Part shown: piece after piece, positions 1 to 8,908 of the stretch | How positions within the stretch are numbered: position 1 is the first letter of the stretch | How the letters are laid out: each line of letters begins with the position of its first letter | NCBI RefSeq assembly: GCF_014697125.1 | Contig: NZ_JACJRG010000001.1 | Span: forward strand, 310,001 to 374,000 | Source of the DNA: Anabaena minutissima FACHB-250 | GTDB lineage: Bacteria; Cyanobacteriota; Cyanobacteriia; Cyanobacteriales; Nostocaceae | Length of the DNA stretch: 64,000 nt | Reading direction: 5' to 3' | Notes under the pieces: generated by a model | Told to the model about the DNA's origin: nothing | What the model saw: the letters and a program-made list of their open reading frames with translations, nothing else | Databases searched by the model: none | Position numbers and translations under genes: made by a program

Positions 1-81
1 GAGGGGGGGATTCGAACCCCCGTTGAGTTTCCCCAAAACGCATTTCGAGTGCGTCACCATCAACCACTCGGACACCTCTCC
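1..81 (-). tRNA. tRNA-Ser (anticodon CGA), 3' end cut by window
   Basis: Read on the minus strand, the sequence starts GGAGAGGTGTCCGAGTGG, a class II tRNA-Ser 5' half with a long variable arm. The anticodon stem ACGCA/TGCGT encloses the loop CTCGAAA, which gives anticodon CGA and decoding of UCG. The T loop TTCGAAT is flanked by five G and five C. Only four of the seven 3' acceptor bases lie inside the window, so the last bases and the discriminator are missing. Confidence 0.95.
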
Positions 82-179
82 AGGTATGAACTCACGGGTT
101 TGAGTGTTTTAAAAGTTCAACCCTTGTGAATTTAGGAAAATACTGAGACTCAGTTTCCTCTTGTCATCATAGCATCCCT

Positions 180-510
180 TCACCCCCGCAACACTGCCAA
201 CGCTGTGGACAAGTCCTGTCCCTTCTCCTCAATAAAATCCAACAAGTCCTCTGGGGTGTGGGTATCTTCCTCAACCTTGAAGTTAGGGTTAACCGCCTTG
301 AGGTCATAAGTTTTTGGCTTCAATTCCTACACGGGTAACAGTCCAGCTTCTTTCGCTGTCTTTTCGTTCTGGTAACAGTTCTAAAAATTCTTTAAAGTGT
401 TTACGGCTTAGTGGGGTGCGTTTTCCTATCTTGATATCAGACAAGTCATAATACCAAATTTTCTCTGTCACCTGGCCACGAGTAAAGAACAGAATATTGG
501 CTTTTACACC
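180..510 (-). pseudogene. Remnant of type I restriction-modification methylase HsdM (C-terminal end)
   Basis: Minus-strand translation gives GVKANILFFTRG followed by IWYYDL and KRTPLSRKHFKEF. These are the segments expected near the C-terminus of HsdM-type N6-adenine methylases. A one-base slip in the T5 run at 311-315 moves the rest into another frame. There YDLKAVNPNF and EDLLDFIEEKGQ continue to a TGA at 180-182, and the tail ending in ALAVLRG also suits HsdM. A stop lies just upstream of the GVKAN segment, and the catalytic NPPF/Y part, HsdS and HsdR are absent, so this is a decayed fragment of a lost restriction system. The family call rests on remembered family sequence. Confidence 0.7.
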
Positions 511-606
511 TCACCAGCAGCTACGAATGTACCAGCAAGTAAGCTCACAATACACCACAGTTTACAGTCATTTAATAGCTTGCATTTAGTTTGAAGGAAG
601 GCTGTT

Positions 607-709
607 TCATTGGTGCGGAACAGTAGTAGAAACAATGTTAGATACAGGATTTACTGAATTCTTAGCCATGAATAAACAAGATGTGCAAAGTCTTGATTGG
701 CATTTTTGA
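607..709 (+). pseudogene. Remnant of a clan AA aspartic protease-like gene
   Basis: An open stretch ending at TGA 707-709 translates to MLDTGFTEFLAMNKQDV followed by QSLDW. The DTGFT motif and the following residues resemble the small retropepsin-like aspartic proteases (clan AA) that are common as orphan genes in Nostocales. The usual N-terminal strand and the C-terminal half are missing, so it looks like a leftover piece. The rest of 511-760 shows nothing recognisable. Confidence 0.4.
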
Positions 710-760
710 AATAAAGATAAATTAAGAACTGCACTAAAGTATCTTTATACAAATGTTGCC

Positions 761-1390
761 TTAGACTTTTTTATCATTTAATAATCTGAGTAAAAATAAG
801 CCAGTAATGCTACCATAAATCAACCCAGTAGATAAACTAATTGATAAACCCGCCACAGGTATAAGTACAAATAAAGCTCCCAAACCGCCCCCCGTTAATC
901 CTACGACAATGGAAGTGCAAAGGAAATATACGAGTACACCTACTGTCCCACTAGATAAAAAGCCTAAAAGATTAGCAAATAACCAGCTATAAATTTTTTT
1001 CATTTCCCATCTCATCACCAATCCTTGAGCAAAGCTTAGGGAAATTATGGTGATAAATACACCTGATATTAAAACAACAGCCGGGTTAGAGATGAAACGA
1101 CCTAATAAGCTTGTTATTCCCCCACCTATAAACATACCGAAAGTTGTTGCTAAAATCCATTTAACCAGAATATGATTATTGATTGCGAAGATTCTTTGAT
1201 TGAAAAGTTTTGGTAAAAATAAACCTTGGGCAAATCCCAAAAAGAATCCGCAAGTAGCACCTGATATAGACAAGTATTCTAGTGTATATGTGGACGAGAA
1301 GAAAGCAGCAATAATACCACTAATTAAGCCAATAGTATTTCCTATTACCCAAAACCAGATTTTCTTGTCTTTTAAAGGATTTTTATACAT
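761..1390 (-). CDS. Multi-pass membrane protein of unknown function
   Basis: This 209-residue protein is almost entirely hydrophobic. About six membrane segments can be seen, starting with WFWVIGNTIGLISGIIAAFF near the N-terminus. An internal duplication is visible: FAQGLFLPKLF near residue 54 and FAQGLVMRWEM near residue 121 each follow a glycine-rich helix, so the protein may have arisen from a three-helix unit. There are no catalytic motifs or soluble domains. It is flanked by repeat-rich DNA and stands alone. The cyanobacterial membrane location is inferred; the function is not recognised. Confidence 0.7.
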   Translation of the reverse strand: MYKNPLKDKKIWFWVIGNTIGLISGIIAAFFSSTYTLEYLSISGATCGFFLGFAQGLFLPKLFNQRIFAINNHILVKWILATTFGMFIGGGITSLLGRFISNPAVVLISGVFITIISLSFAQGLVMRWEMKKIYSWLFANLLGFLSSGTVGVLVYFLCTSIVVGLTGGGLGALFVLIPVAGLSISLSTGLIYGSITGLFLLRLLNDKKV

Positions 1391-1802
1391 GGTTAGCTAT
1401 GCAATTTGATGGGTGTTATATATTCATCCAGGGTAATAGTCTGACAATTTAGTAATGATACGAACTTAAGAGGGTGCATTCACTTTTGGAAAAAACATAA
1501 TTATCTAGTGCCAGAAACTCCACTATATGGGTTGTCTAAAAAAAATGCTCTGCCAAAATTGGATGCTCCCACAATTTTTTATTCTTAATTAGAGAATAGG
1601 AGCTAATGAAAGATATCTCTTTTAGAGTAATACTCTTGTATTATTTTGTACTACTCGTTTGCGATCAGCTTCGCTGGTGCTAAAAGCAATCGCCCTGTGC
1701 CAGTTGCGTAAGTCCTGGTTATAATGCCCACTTTTATGTTCTTAAACAAGCAAAACTCTAGAGGTATATCTTTAATTCTTGAAGTATGACGGGGTTTTGC
1801 TT
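1391..1802. other. Intergenic stretch without a recognisable gene
   Basis: These 412 bases hold no supported ORF. Around 1660-1700 there is a GCGATCAGCTTCGCTGGTGC/AGCAATCGCC segment of the dispersed-repeat type common in Nostocales. The remainder is AT-rich and probably includes the promoter of the membrane protein transcribed to the left. Confidence 0.5.
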
Positions 1803-2912
1803 TTAAGTCAAAACTAAGTTATCCCGGTGAATGACAGTTTCCGCACCGACGTAACCTAAGATTGTTGGAATTTCTCTGGAGTGACACCCCCGAATCTTTT
1901 CTAGGTCGGTGCTATTGTAGTTAACTAGTCCTCTGGCAATTTCTTGACCGTTGACATCACATAATTGCACTGCATCTTGGCTGTCAAATTCGCCTTCAAT
2001 GATTTTAATGCCAGCTGCTAATAAAGATTTACCTGCTTCGACAATAGCGGCGATCGCACCTGTATCTAAATATAATTTCCCCGCAGGTACAAGACCATAT
2101 GCAATCCAGCGTTTACGCGCAGAGGTTGGTTCTGGTTGGGGTTGAAAATGTGTACCAATGGCTTCCCCTTGTAAAATCTTCTCAATATTATGCGGGAATC
2201 TTCCTTGTGTAATCACGGTACGCACTCCCGCCGCGATCGCAATTCTCGCTGCTAAGATTTTTGTCACCATACCACCAGTACCCCATTGTGAACCTTGAGA
2301 GCCTGTTTGCACTTGTAATTCTGCCAATTCTTTCATGCTCGTCACTAGAGAGATTGGTTGCGCGTCGGGTACAGAACGGGGATCAGCAGAGTACAGTTTA
2401 TCGACATCGGTGAGCAAAAATAACCAATCTGCTTCTACAAGGCTGGCTACCAAAGCCGAAAGGGTATCATTATCGCCAAATTTCAGTTCATCGATGGCTA
2501 CGGTATCATTTTCGTTAACGACAGGAATTACCCCCAATCCCAGCAGTTCACCAAAAGTATTGTAGACATTGAGATAGCGGCTGCGCTGGACTAAATCGCT
2601 ACGAGTTAACAAGACTTGAGCAATTGGCTGTTGCAAGGTGGTAAATAAATCATCATACACCCGCATTAATCGCCCTTGACCAACGGCGGCTACGGCTTGT
2701 TTCAGTGCGATCGCTTTGGGACGTTCGGTTAAACCCAAACGCGCACAACCCACTCCCACAGCCCCAGAAGACACTAAAATAACTCGATGACCCTGCTGTC
2801 TTAAATAAGTCAGAGTTTCTACTAAAGTTGCGATCGTCGAAAGTGCCAGTTGTCCAGTCTGTGGTTGAGTTAGGCTAGATGTGCCGATTTTGACGACAAT
2901 TGTTTTGGTCAT
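1803..2912 (-). CDS. proB: Glutamate 5-kinase (ProB) with PUA domain
   Basis: This cytosolic enzyme phosphorylates glutamate to glutamyl 5-phosphate, the first step of proline synthesis. The 369-residue length fits the long form. An amino acid kinase domain occupies roughly residues 1-260, with KIGTSSL at the N-terminus, VSSGAVGVG near residue 48, [19 protein letters not shown] in the middle and a GTGGMVTKI segment. A PUA domain follows at about 280-360. The start ATG at 2912 directly precedes the KIGTSSL strand. proA is not adjacent, which is common in cyanobacteria. The short convergent 64- and 76-codon frames on the other strand are shadows. Confidence 0.96.
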   Translation of the reverse strand: MTKTIVVKIGTSSLTQPQTGQLALSTIATLVETLTYLRQQGHRVILVSSGAVGVGCARLGLTERPKAIALKQAVAAVGQGRLMRVYDDLFTTLQQPIAQVLLTRSDLVQRSRYLNVYNTFGELLGLGVIPVVNENDTVAIDELKFGDNDTLSALVASLVEADWLFLLTDVDKLYSADPRSVPDAQPISLVTSMKELAELQVQTGSQGSQWGTGGMVTKILAARIAIAAGVRTVITQGRFPHNIEKILQGEAIGTHFQPQPEPTSARKRWIAYGLVPAGKLYLDTGAIAAIVEAGKSLLAAGIKIIEGEFDSQDAVQLCDVNGQEIARGLVNYNSTDLEKIRGCHSREIPTILGYVGAETVIHRDNLVLT

Positions 2913-3044
2913 TAGTCAAGGGTCAATGGTCACACAAGGTCTAAATTGCAAAACGCCAGTCCTTCTATAAGTGAAGGCTGACGCTTTACTAGTTTATATT
3001 TAATTTGTTATGGGCTAGGGTCTTTTTTGGCTGACCCCATGTTA

Positions 3045-3122
3045 TTAATACTTATAATCTTCGATTTTTTGCTGCTTACCATTTTTCTTAATTATTTTTT
3101 TAGATTTAGATTCTTTAAGCAT
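3045..3122 (-). CDS. Possible 25-residue lysine-rich peptide after the HAD phosphatase gene
   Basis: An ATG lies three bases past the stop of the upstream phosphatase gene and opens a frame MLKESKSKKIIKKNGKQQ ending in YKY and TAA. It is very basic and of low complexity. Its position suggests translational coupling, but AT-rich DNA yields such frames easily and no ribosome site is distinct. It is listed only as a possibility. Confidence 0.15.
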   Translation of the reverse strand: MLKESKSKKIIKKNGKQQKIEDYKY

Positions 3123-3125
3123 TTA

Positions 3126-3671
3126 TCAATCTTTGTGAATTTTTGTGTCCTGGGAGATGATCGAAGCTCCGAGGATTTCTGAGAACCAAACTTCAAAGTT
3201 ACGAATGGGATGGGAGCGCAGAGCAGCATCAGGATGGATAATGGGTTCTACCAAAATGGTAAACATACCTAAACGATTCCCTGCTAAGACATCGGTAAAT
3301 AAGCGATCGCCTACCATCCCTACTTGATGCACAGGTAAATCCATCGCTTGGAGTGCAGAACGAATTTTTCTGCGGGAAGGCTTGGCTGCTCCTAGGTAGT
3401 ATGGCAAGTTCAGAGAGCGAGCAATGCTACCAATCCGGGCTTCGCTCAAGTTATTGCTCACCAAGCAAAGCGATGTACAGATACGCATTTGCTCTACCCA
3501 GTCCTTAAGTTCTGGGGAAGCTGCTCCGACTCTAATCGGTACTAAAGTTTCATCGACATCCAACACTAGCCCTTTCAGCCCATAATGTTGAATAATCTCT
3601 GGTGTGAGGTTCAACACAGAACCATCCAAAATCAAATTAGGCTGTAAGAACTTGTTCCAAGTCATAGTCAA
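3126..3671 (-). CDS. YqeG family HAD-IIIA phosphatase
   Basis: This 181-residue soluble protein has HAD motif I as LVLDVDETL, with the nucleophile Asp38 and acid/base Asp40. Motif II is in LCLVSNN, the motif III lysine in AAKPSRRKI, and motif IV in GMVGDRLFTDV. This is the YqeG/subfamily IIIA layout without a large cap. Related proteins include bacterial YqeG and mitochondrial Gep4, a phosphatidylglycerolphosphate phosphatase, so a role in phosphatidylglycerol synthesis is possible but unproven here. The gene is separate from proB, and a possible tiny frame follows its stop. Confidence 0.88.
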   Translation of the reverse strand: MTMTWNKFLQPNLILDGSVLNLTPEIIQHYGLKGLVLDVDETLVPIRVGAASPELKDWVEQMRICTSLCLVSNNLSEARIGSIARSLNLPYYLGAAKPSRRKIRSALQAMDLPVHQVGMVGDRLFTDVLAGNRLGMFTILVEPIIHPDAALRSHPIRNFEVWFSEILGASIISQDTKIHKD

Positions 3672-3676
3672 TAGTA

Positions 3677-3757
3677 ATTAATCATTAGTCATTAGTCATT
3701 AGTCAACAGTTATCGGACTGCTTCCCCTGTCACCTGTCCCCTGTCCCCTGATATTGA
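3677..3757. repeat. Short tandem repeats (TTAGTCA and CCCCTGT units)
   Basis: The gap before the phosphatase gene contains three or four copies of TTAGTCA near 3684-3710. They are followed by CCTGTCCCCTGTCCCCTG around 3738-3757. These are heptamer-type short tandem repeats seen widely in Nostoc genomes. The rest of 3758-3905 is AT-rich without features. Confidence 0.7.
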
Positions 3758-3905
3758 TTTTCACAGTAACTTAATTGCAGGTTGAATCAACCTAAGTCAT
3801 GATAACTGCTTGACTCTGTGACTAGAATTTTTCGGTTGTATTGAAAATTCTTAATTAAAAATTTAAAAATGCCAGATTTTAATTTTTAATTGGAAACTTT
3901 TCATT

Positions 3906-4478
3906 TTATTCCACTTCATTAAAGAGTTGCTCTTCTAAAAGCGGTTGCACTTCGCGGAACTCTTCTGGAGACAGTAATACAGGTTCACCAGTTTTTGCTA
4001 TTCTGGCAAAAAACAGCAGTGGATCAAGCGGCGTATAAATTGCGTACTCCTGCTCATCATGATAGAAGGTGGTAAGTAATTGCAATTGCTCTGGTTCTAA
4101 ATCTGCCTCATCCTCTTCGATTTCTAGAGTAAAAAGTTCTGAATCTTCTACTGGTGGTAATTCGCCAGCAACTGTCAAAGCGTAAGCAGTGTTTTTTAGC
4201 AACAAGTTTTGCTCGGCTAAGACAGCTTGAGCTGTGCTAAAAATTTCGTCAATTATGGCATCATCTTCTACCAGAACAGCTTCTTCTTCTTCGTCATCAC
4301 CTTCCCAAGCAAAAATTTCTATGGGTGAATCTACAGGAAGCAACAAAACATATTCCTGTCCATCTGCTGAAAGCGAATGTTCTATGTAACATTCAAGGGT
4401 TCGCCCCTTATCATCAGTCAAAGTGATGGAACCTGTGGGAGCTTGATCGTTATTTTCAGAAAATGGAGAAGAAAACAT
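3906..4478 (-). CDS. DUF3727-type acidic cyanobacterial protein
   Basis: The chosen start is the ATG at 4478 (MFSSPFSEN). The upstream in-frame ATG at 4556 would add a basic 26-residue tail unlike the rest. The 190-residue product is strongly acidic, with a run of glutamates (WEGDDEEEEAVLVEDD) in the middle. An N-terminal segment (ITLTDDKGRTLECYIEH) resembles DUF1292, and the C-terminal half (YAIYTPLDPLLFFARI) resembles DUF3727. The function is unknown. It is upstream of ruvX in the opposite reading sense of transcription order: ruvX is transcribed first, then this gene, separated by about 140 bases. Confidence 0.75.
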   Translation of the reverse strand: MFSSPFSENNDQAPTGSITLTDDKGRTLECYIEHSLSADGQEYVLLLPVDSPIEIFAWEGDDEEEEAVLVEDDAIIDEIFSTAQAVLAEQNLLLKNTAYALTVAGELPPVEDSELFTLEIEEDEADLEPEQLQLLTTFYHDEQEYAIYTPLDPLLFFARIAKTGEPVLLSPEEFREVQPLLEEQLFNEVE

Positions 4479-4618
4479 AGCTAATGGATGAAACTTGATA
4501 AGTACCAACAGTTGTGAAAATCGCTTTGCTGTTTTATGACTAATAATGTCAAGCAAATAGCTTTAGATTTAAATACAACTGCTGTGTAACAGCTTTCAGA
4601 ATATCATGTTCAAAGGTA

Positions 4619-5080
4619 TCAATACTCTATAGCTATCTCTGAACCGTGGGTAATAGCTCGTTTGCTATCTAGCCACTGCTGCAAAATTAGAGATGCAGCT
4701 TTGCGATCAATTAAACCTTTATTCCGTGAAGGTGAGCGATTTTCAGCTATGAGTAGTTGTTCGGCTTGAAAAGAAGTTAGTCGCTCATCGACGTACTCTA
4801 TAGGCAGTTGTAGAGCTTTCGCCAGTCTATTCGCAAATTTTTGGACATGGCGAGCCTGAAAACCTATAGAGCCATCCATTGAATAGGGTAAACCCACAAC
4901 CAGCACCTGTACTTCGCGTTCATGAACTAAATTACGGATTTGCACCACATCTTGCTCAAAGGATTTACGCTCCAGAGTTGTTATCCCTGTAGCGATTAAT
5001 CCCGTGCGATCGCATCCCGCAATGCCAATCCGCTTGCTACCTACATCTAATCCCAGTGCTGATATATACTTTGTGGTCAT
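4619..5080 (-). CDS. ruvX: Holliday junction resolvase-like RuvX (YqgF)
   Basis: The 153-residue protein has the RNase H-fold pattern of the YqgF/RuvX family. It shows ALGLDVGSKRIGIAG with the first catalytic Asp, VVGLPYSMDGSIG, YVDERLTSFQAEQ with the catalytic Glu, and IDRKAASLILQQWLD with the last Asp. YqgF is an essential nuclease tied to pre-16S rRNA 5' maturation in E. coli and is also annotated as a putative resolvase. The length is normal. It starts at the ATG 5080, just after a short repeat-like AT segment. Confidence 0.93.
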   Translation of the reverse strand: MTTKYISALGLDVGSKRIGIAGCDRTGLIATGITTLERKSFEQDVVQIRNLVHEREVQVLVVGLPYSMDGSIGFQARHVQKFANRLAKALQLPIEYVDERLTSFQAEQLLIAENRSPSRNKGLIDRKAASLILQQWLDSKRAITHGSEIAIEY

Positions 5081-5188
5081 TAGTTATCAGTTATTAGTGA
5101 ACAGTAAACAGTTCACTGATTTAACTCCCTTGTCTACCTTGTCTACCCAGTCCCCAGCTTTTCAATGAGTGAATTTGCAATGAGTGGA

Positions 5189-5233
5189 TTTTAGATTATT
5201 CAATCCAAAATCTAAAATCTAAAATCTAAAATT
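5189..5233. repeat. Tandem AAAATCT repeat with inverted arm
   Basis: GGATTTTAGATT is followed by AATCC and three copies of AAAATCT. The two halves can pair through TTTTAGATT/AATCTAAAA. The same unit occurs again at 50960-51012, so it is a dispersed repeat lying in the ruvX-GNAT gap. Confidence 0.75.
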
Positions 5234-5251
5234 CTTAGTCCCCAGAAGTTA

Positions 5252-6508
5252 CTAATTCTCCTGTTTGCCATCCGTTGATTCATTGAGACAAGATGGATCA
5301 ATATTACAGTTTTTGCACCCAAAGTTAACTGATTCTGACGGGTGTTTGATGGGGATTTCTGAAGCTTGCTGCTGTCTGGCTTCTGCCCAGGACATCCCTC
5401 CGGGTATGGGTTTACGGGCTGGTTGTAAGCCTTGGAGTACGTCAGTCCACTGAATGCCTTCTAAGGAAACCAATTTGGATTCCCGTAGTTTGTGCCACAC
5501 AGAGCGCGACATAACTAATGTATGTTCTATGCGTTTCGCTCCAATGCGCTCTAAATATTCTTCTCTTTCTGGCTGATAGTCAGAAGAGGCTAGTTTTAAC
5601 CCTTGTTGCGGAAAATCTTGAGCAATGCGAGCCAACTGAGCCAGTAGCTCTGGATATAGCCAAGTATAGGCAGGATGAACGGTGAGGGTAGCAACGTGGG
5701 GGGTTTCGCCTTTGCGATCAAGCTGCACCTGAAAATAGCCTATGGCTGCTTTACGTTGGGGTTCAAACACGTAGCCACTGACTACTTCCGTTTTTGTTAC
5801 CCATTGCTTAATAGCATCAGACAATGCAGCGAACAAAGTGGTTTTAAAGTCGCGGTTATTGCGATCGAATACTTGACGCACTAAAGGCGGCATTGATGCT
5901 GTATCTAGTTGATATAGCAACTGAGCATCAGCATTACTTACGGGTAGAAGGTTGGGCAAGTCTGGCTCGGCTTGCGCCAGTTCTGTGAGCAGTTCCGGCT
6001 CTATTTCCCAGTAAGTCATTTCTGCTAGACGCTGAAATCCATTTTGGCGATAAAGTGCTAGCGATTCTAGATCATTGACATTCACTTCCAATAACCAAGT
6101 CCGAGCTTCTAAAATTGACTCAAAGCAATGGCGTAAGAGTTGCGAACCAATTCCTTGCTTATCAGCAGCTCGATCCAACACCACCCGATCAACGCGCCAA
6201 GTGCTGCGTGTTCGATTGAACGGTGATACTTGAATCATCCCTAAGAGCATTCGTCCCTGTTCGGCTACATAGGCGCAGAAACGATATTTTAGCGGGTTGG
6301 GAAACCAACTCAAAAATCTCAGTAACCCATACCAGCGATGCAACAATTCCATTTGCTGCTTCACAACGCTGACACCCTTGGGAGACAAGGCTAAGAATGA
6401 CTCTTGAGATATGCGCTCAATTCCATCCAGATCCCGGTATTGGACTGGCCGGATGACAACGCTGAGGTTTTGGGGAAGTAAGGAATTCATTTTAATTTGG
6501 GCTGCCAT
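5252..6508 (-). CDS. GNAT family N-acetyltransferase, two-lobed
   Basis: The 418-residue protein has a clear GNAT domain at about residues 15-165. It includes VVLDRAADKQGIGSQLLRH with the acetyl-CoA binding Q-x-x-G-x-G loop, and the following LEVNVNDLESLALYRQNGF. A second, weaker GNAT-like region lies at about 200-340 (FEPQRKAAIGYFQVQL, then VATLTVHPAYTWLYPELL), so it is probably a tandem GNAT. The tail has a cysteine cluster, NFGCKNCNIDPSC, near residues 393-405. The substrate is unknown. An alternative start is the ATG seven codons in, preceding NSLLPQN. Confidence 0.82.
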   Translation of the reverse strand: MAAQIKMNSLLPQNLSVVIRPVQYRDLDGIERISQESFLALSPKGVSVVKQQMELLHRWYGLLRFLSWFPNPLKYRFCAYVAEQGRMLLGMIQVSPFNRTRSTWRVDRVVLDRAADKQGIGSQLLRHCFESILEARTWLLEVNVNDLESLALYRQNGFQRLAEMTYWEIEPELLTELAQAEPDLPNLLPVSNADAQLLYQLDTASMPPLVRQVFDRNNRDFKTTLFAALSDAIKQWVTKTEVVSGYVFEPQRKAAIGYFQVQLDRKGETPHVATLTVHPAYTWLYPELLAQLARIAQDFPQQGLKLASSDYQPEREEYLERIGAKRIEHTLVMSRSVWHKLRESKLVSLEGIQWTDVLQGLQPARKPIPGGMSWAEARQQQASEIPIKHPSESVNFGCKNCNIDPSCLNESTDGKQEN

Positions 6509-6622
6509 GTAGCCTTAACTAACTGGGAAGAGAGGAACTGCTGCAATTATCTTAACGGCTTTCCGTTCTTTGCTATTGCTCCAAAAGGGTGATTTTCGTC
6601 ACTAAAATGCTTAAAAAATAGA

Positions 6623-6676
6623 AAAAGCAGACCTGTTGAGTAGACTTTTGGTGTTCACCCAACATAATCTGCTTTT
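6623..6676 (-). terminator. Likely terminator after the small 69-residue gene
   Basis: AAAAGCAGA at 6623-6631 pairs with TCTGCTTTT at 6668-6676. On the minus strand the 3' arm is followed by a T-rich tract. The loop is long and contains smaller pairings (GTTGGGTG...CACC). It lies about 110 bases past the stop of the 6785-6994 gene. Confidence 0.45.
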
Positions 6677-6784
6677 ATTTTATTTGCTTTTTTTGTTAAT
6701 TATATTTTTTCTTAACTACGCATCCCCAGGAGTGAAGTATTAACCCTGACTACACAAGGCTTTTATGTACTTTTTCGGTGCTAT

Positions 6785-6994
6785 CTAGTATAAGCCCTGA
6801 CGAGAAACCAGTTTTTCAACGGTGGCTTGGGTTTGATGTAACAATTGTTCTCTACTATCTTCCTGTGTTGGCTTGAGGGTTGGAAGCAGATTGCGCGCTT
6901 GTAGAGTCATGTGCAACTGTAGATGGGCAACGTATTCACTGATATCTTCGTTTGTTAAAACCGCGCCCTTGGATAAATTTGATTCCATTGCCAC
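6785..6994 (-). CDS. Small conserved-looking cyanobacterial protein, unknown function
   Basis: The 69-residue product, MAMESNLSKGAVLTNEDI followed by a leucine- and glutamine-rich helical region, is hydrophilic and has no signal peptide. AAGGAGAA lies just upstream of the start on the minus strand (6997-7006 region), giving a good ribosome site. A plausible terminator follows. I do not recognise a family. Composition and signals favour a real gene over a shadow. Confidence 0.6.
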   Translation of the reverse strand: MAMESNLSKGAVLTNEDISEYVAHLQLHMTLQARNLLPTLKPTQEDSREQLLHQTQATVEKLVSRQGLY

Positions 6995-7190
6995 TGTGTT
7001 CTCCTTATCTCTAGTGCTGTGTCTTCACATCATAAAAACTTATCATGTTGTTTTGCTGGGCTTCTTAATTTGCAACGAAGTTTAACGGTTGTTTGCAAAA
7101 GAGGGACTGGGGATCAGGGGCTAGTACCGCTACGCGGAAGTCAAAAGTCAAAAATCATAGACTCAAAAATCATAGACACGAAAGCGGCTA

Positions 7191-7226
7191 CTCTACGAGA
7201 ACGCTTTGGCGCAGCCTCTCGTAGAG
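7191..7226. repeat. Inverted repeat CTCTACGAGA / TCTCGTAGAG
   Basis: Two perfect 10-base arms (7191-7200 and 7217-7226) surround a 16-base loop ACGCTTTGGCGCAGCC. This is a typical dispersed hairpin element of Nostoc genomes. Confidence 0.85.
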
Positions 7227-7303
7227 TAGAGCGAACCCGGAGGGTAAGTCAAAATGAAGACAGCTTAAGGGTTTTGTTGATTTGGAATAGGTGGTTTCTC
7301 TTA

Positions 7304-7342
7304 CAAAGTTTGGCGGGACGGAAACCGACACCGCCAACTTTG
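7304..7342. repeat. Imperfect inverted repeat with GGCGG core
   Basis: CAAAGTTTGGCGG at 7304-7316 pairs with CCGCCAACTTTG at 7331-7342, with one bulged T. It sits in a gap between genes and is followed by no T tract, so it is more likely a mobile or dispersed repeat than a terminator. Confidence 0.7.
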
Positions 7343-7717
7343 CGCTATTTACGCCGTGCTGTATTTAGTAAAAAATTTTTATCTGATCAGGGTATATTTT
7401 CTGGAAGTGGCTTTATTAACTTTGTAGTGTCTTAATAGTTCTACTCAGTACGCAGTTCTTTTCTCTCTAGCCAATACTTTGGAGAGAACCCTGATATCGC
7501 AATGATTGCGAGCATTTTGTTGCTAGGCTCAACATTGCAAACATGACTAGAGTAAACTCTGAGATTTAGTGAAGTTTCCGCTAAGAATACTAAGTTTTTT
7601 TACTTGGGAAACTAATTCACACTCAGTCAAGTCACGGAATATACGAAGATTGACAGACCAAACTCTGGTCGAAAATTTTCAATCAAGTCTGTAAAAATAC
7701 CCAAAGGAAGTGGAGTT

Positions 7718-8320
7718 ATGAATAATCAGAATTTCAAGCAAACATCTATCAAGTTTGCACAAGTTGCTTTGGCTACAACTACTGTATTAATGACGGCTGC
7801 TATTAGTCCTGCCTTGGCTAACAAAGTTGAGATTTTAGGAGCAAATTACGGTGGTAATGGTTGCCCTGGAGGATCTGCTAGTGTGAGCGTTAGCCCTGAC
7901 GGACAAGAGCTAAGTATTCTCTTTGATAAATTTATCGCCCAAGGGAATAACGCCACAGAAAGGCGCAAAAGCTGTAATATGAGCATTCCGATTAAAGTAC
8001 CCCAAGGCTTTCAAATTTCCTTCTATGATGCTGATTATCGGGGTTATGTTGCTCCTAGGACTACTGGTAATTTGAGAGCAGAATACTTTTTTGCTGGTCA
8101 GCGTGGCCCTGTTTTCTCCAGAGCATTTAAAGGGGAAACTGACTATAACGTCCGAGATAAACTAGCAACTATAGCTAACGTCTGGTCACGCTGTGGTGAC
8201 AGTGTAAATATGCGGGTGAATGCTGCGATGACCGCTAGTGGTCAAGGTATGGCGACTGTTGATTCCTTTGATCTTACACATCGTGGTTTGGTGTATCACA
8301 TCAAATATCGCAAGTGTTAG
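7718..8320 (+). CDS. Secreted DUF4360 family protein
   Basis: The 200-residue protein starts with a signal peptide, with a basic N-terminus and a hydrophobic core ending in ISPALA at about residue 34. The mature part contains GANYGGNGCPGGSASVSVS, ELSILFDKFIAQ, RKSCNMSIPIKVPQGFQ and DADYRGYV. This is the pattern of DUF4360, a secreted domain known in fungi, myxobacteria and cyanobacteria. Four cysteines could form disulphides. AAGGAAGTGGAGTT just before the ATG is a strong ribosome site. The function of the family is unknown. It is a single-gene unit. Confidence 0.85.
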   Translation: MNNQNFKQTSIKFAQVALATTTVLMTAAISPALANKVEILGANYGGNGCPGGSASVSVSPDGQELSILFDKFIAQGNNATERRKSCNMSIPIKVPQGFQISFYDADYRGYVAPRTTGNLRAEYFFAGQRGPVFSRAFKGETDYNVRDKLATIANVWSRCGDSVNMRVNAAMTASGQGMATVDSFDLTHRGLVYHIKYRKC

Positions 8321-8555
8321 TAGTTGACCCAATCATTACTAATTCGTAATGAAGAGGGTAAAAGCTGTTACTTGACTTTAAAGCCTGGCTGTTTTAAAGG
8401 AGAGCCAAGAAATAGGGGTTGAGCAATTAGTAACCAAAGTCAGCAAGGCAGATTTTTGAGGTGTGGTCAAACCTGTTACTGCATAGATAGATGTTTATCT
8501 GTTCGTAAATTTGTTCGACTGTGAACGTATTGATACGCTGTTCTGTGTCTATATC

Positions 8556-8862
8556 CTAAATTGTAATAGCAGCATAGCCATCACCAGCTGCCAGCATATT
8601 ACCTTCTGCGTTGAAGGCGGTGTACAAGACCCCAGTATTGTGTCCTTCTAGCGTAGCTATACAATTACCATTATCTATGTACCAGAGTTTAATAGTGTTG
8701 TTACTGCTGGTACTAGCCAAGATACTACCATCAGGGCTAAAAGCGATCGCCTGCAATGTATCTTCATGGTCTTTTGAGGGTTAAGCCATCTGCAACGGTG
8801 GCGAGTAAATCACCTGGAGATTGAACTGCGATCGCATGGATAGAATTAGTGTGTCCTGACAA
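8556..8862 (-). pseudogene. Decayed WD40 repeat gene
   Basis: Minus-strand reading from 8862 gives LSGHTNSIHAIAVQSPGDL then a stop. In another frame the rest reads MQAIAFSPDGSILASTSSNN, IKLWYIDNGN and LEGHNTGVLYTAF before a TAA. These are consecutive WD40 blades with the SPDG...ASTS...IKLW signature, separated by a frameshift and small deletions. A functional propeller needs several more repeats. An intact WD40 gene is present at 55201-56256. Confidence 0.8.
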
Positions 8863-8908
8863 TGTCTGAAGACATTACAGAGTAGTAATATCCCAAAAAC
8901 AAATTGTG

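Larger units (their letters stand above)
6995..7717. other. Intergenic stretch of 720 bases with repeats
   Basis: No supported gene. It contains two inverted repeats (listed separately), a TCAAAAGTCAAAAATCATAG block with near-duplicate copies around 7138-7180, and from about 7560 the AT-rich upstream region of the DUF4360 gene. A 138-codon frame at 7019-7435 runs straight through the repeats and is judged spurious. Confidence 0.6.

Noticed and set aside
7019..7435. 138-codon plus-strand frame
   Set aside because: It runs through two inverted repeats and a TCAAAAATCATAG duplicate, has no domain-like sequence and no ribosome site.
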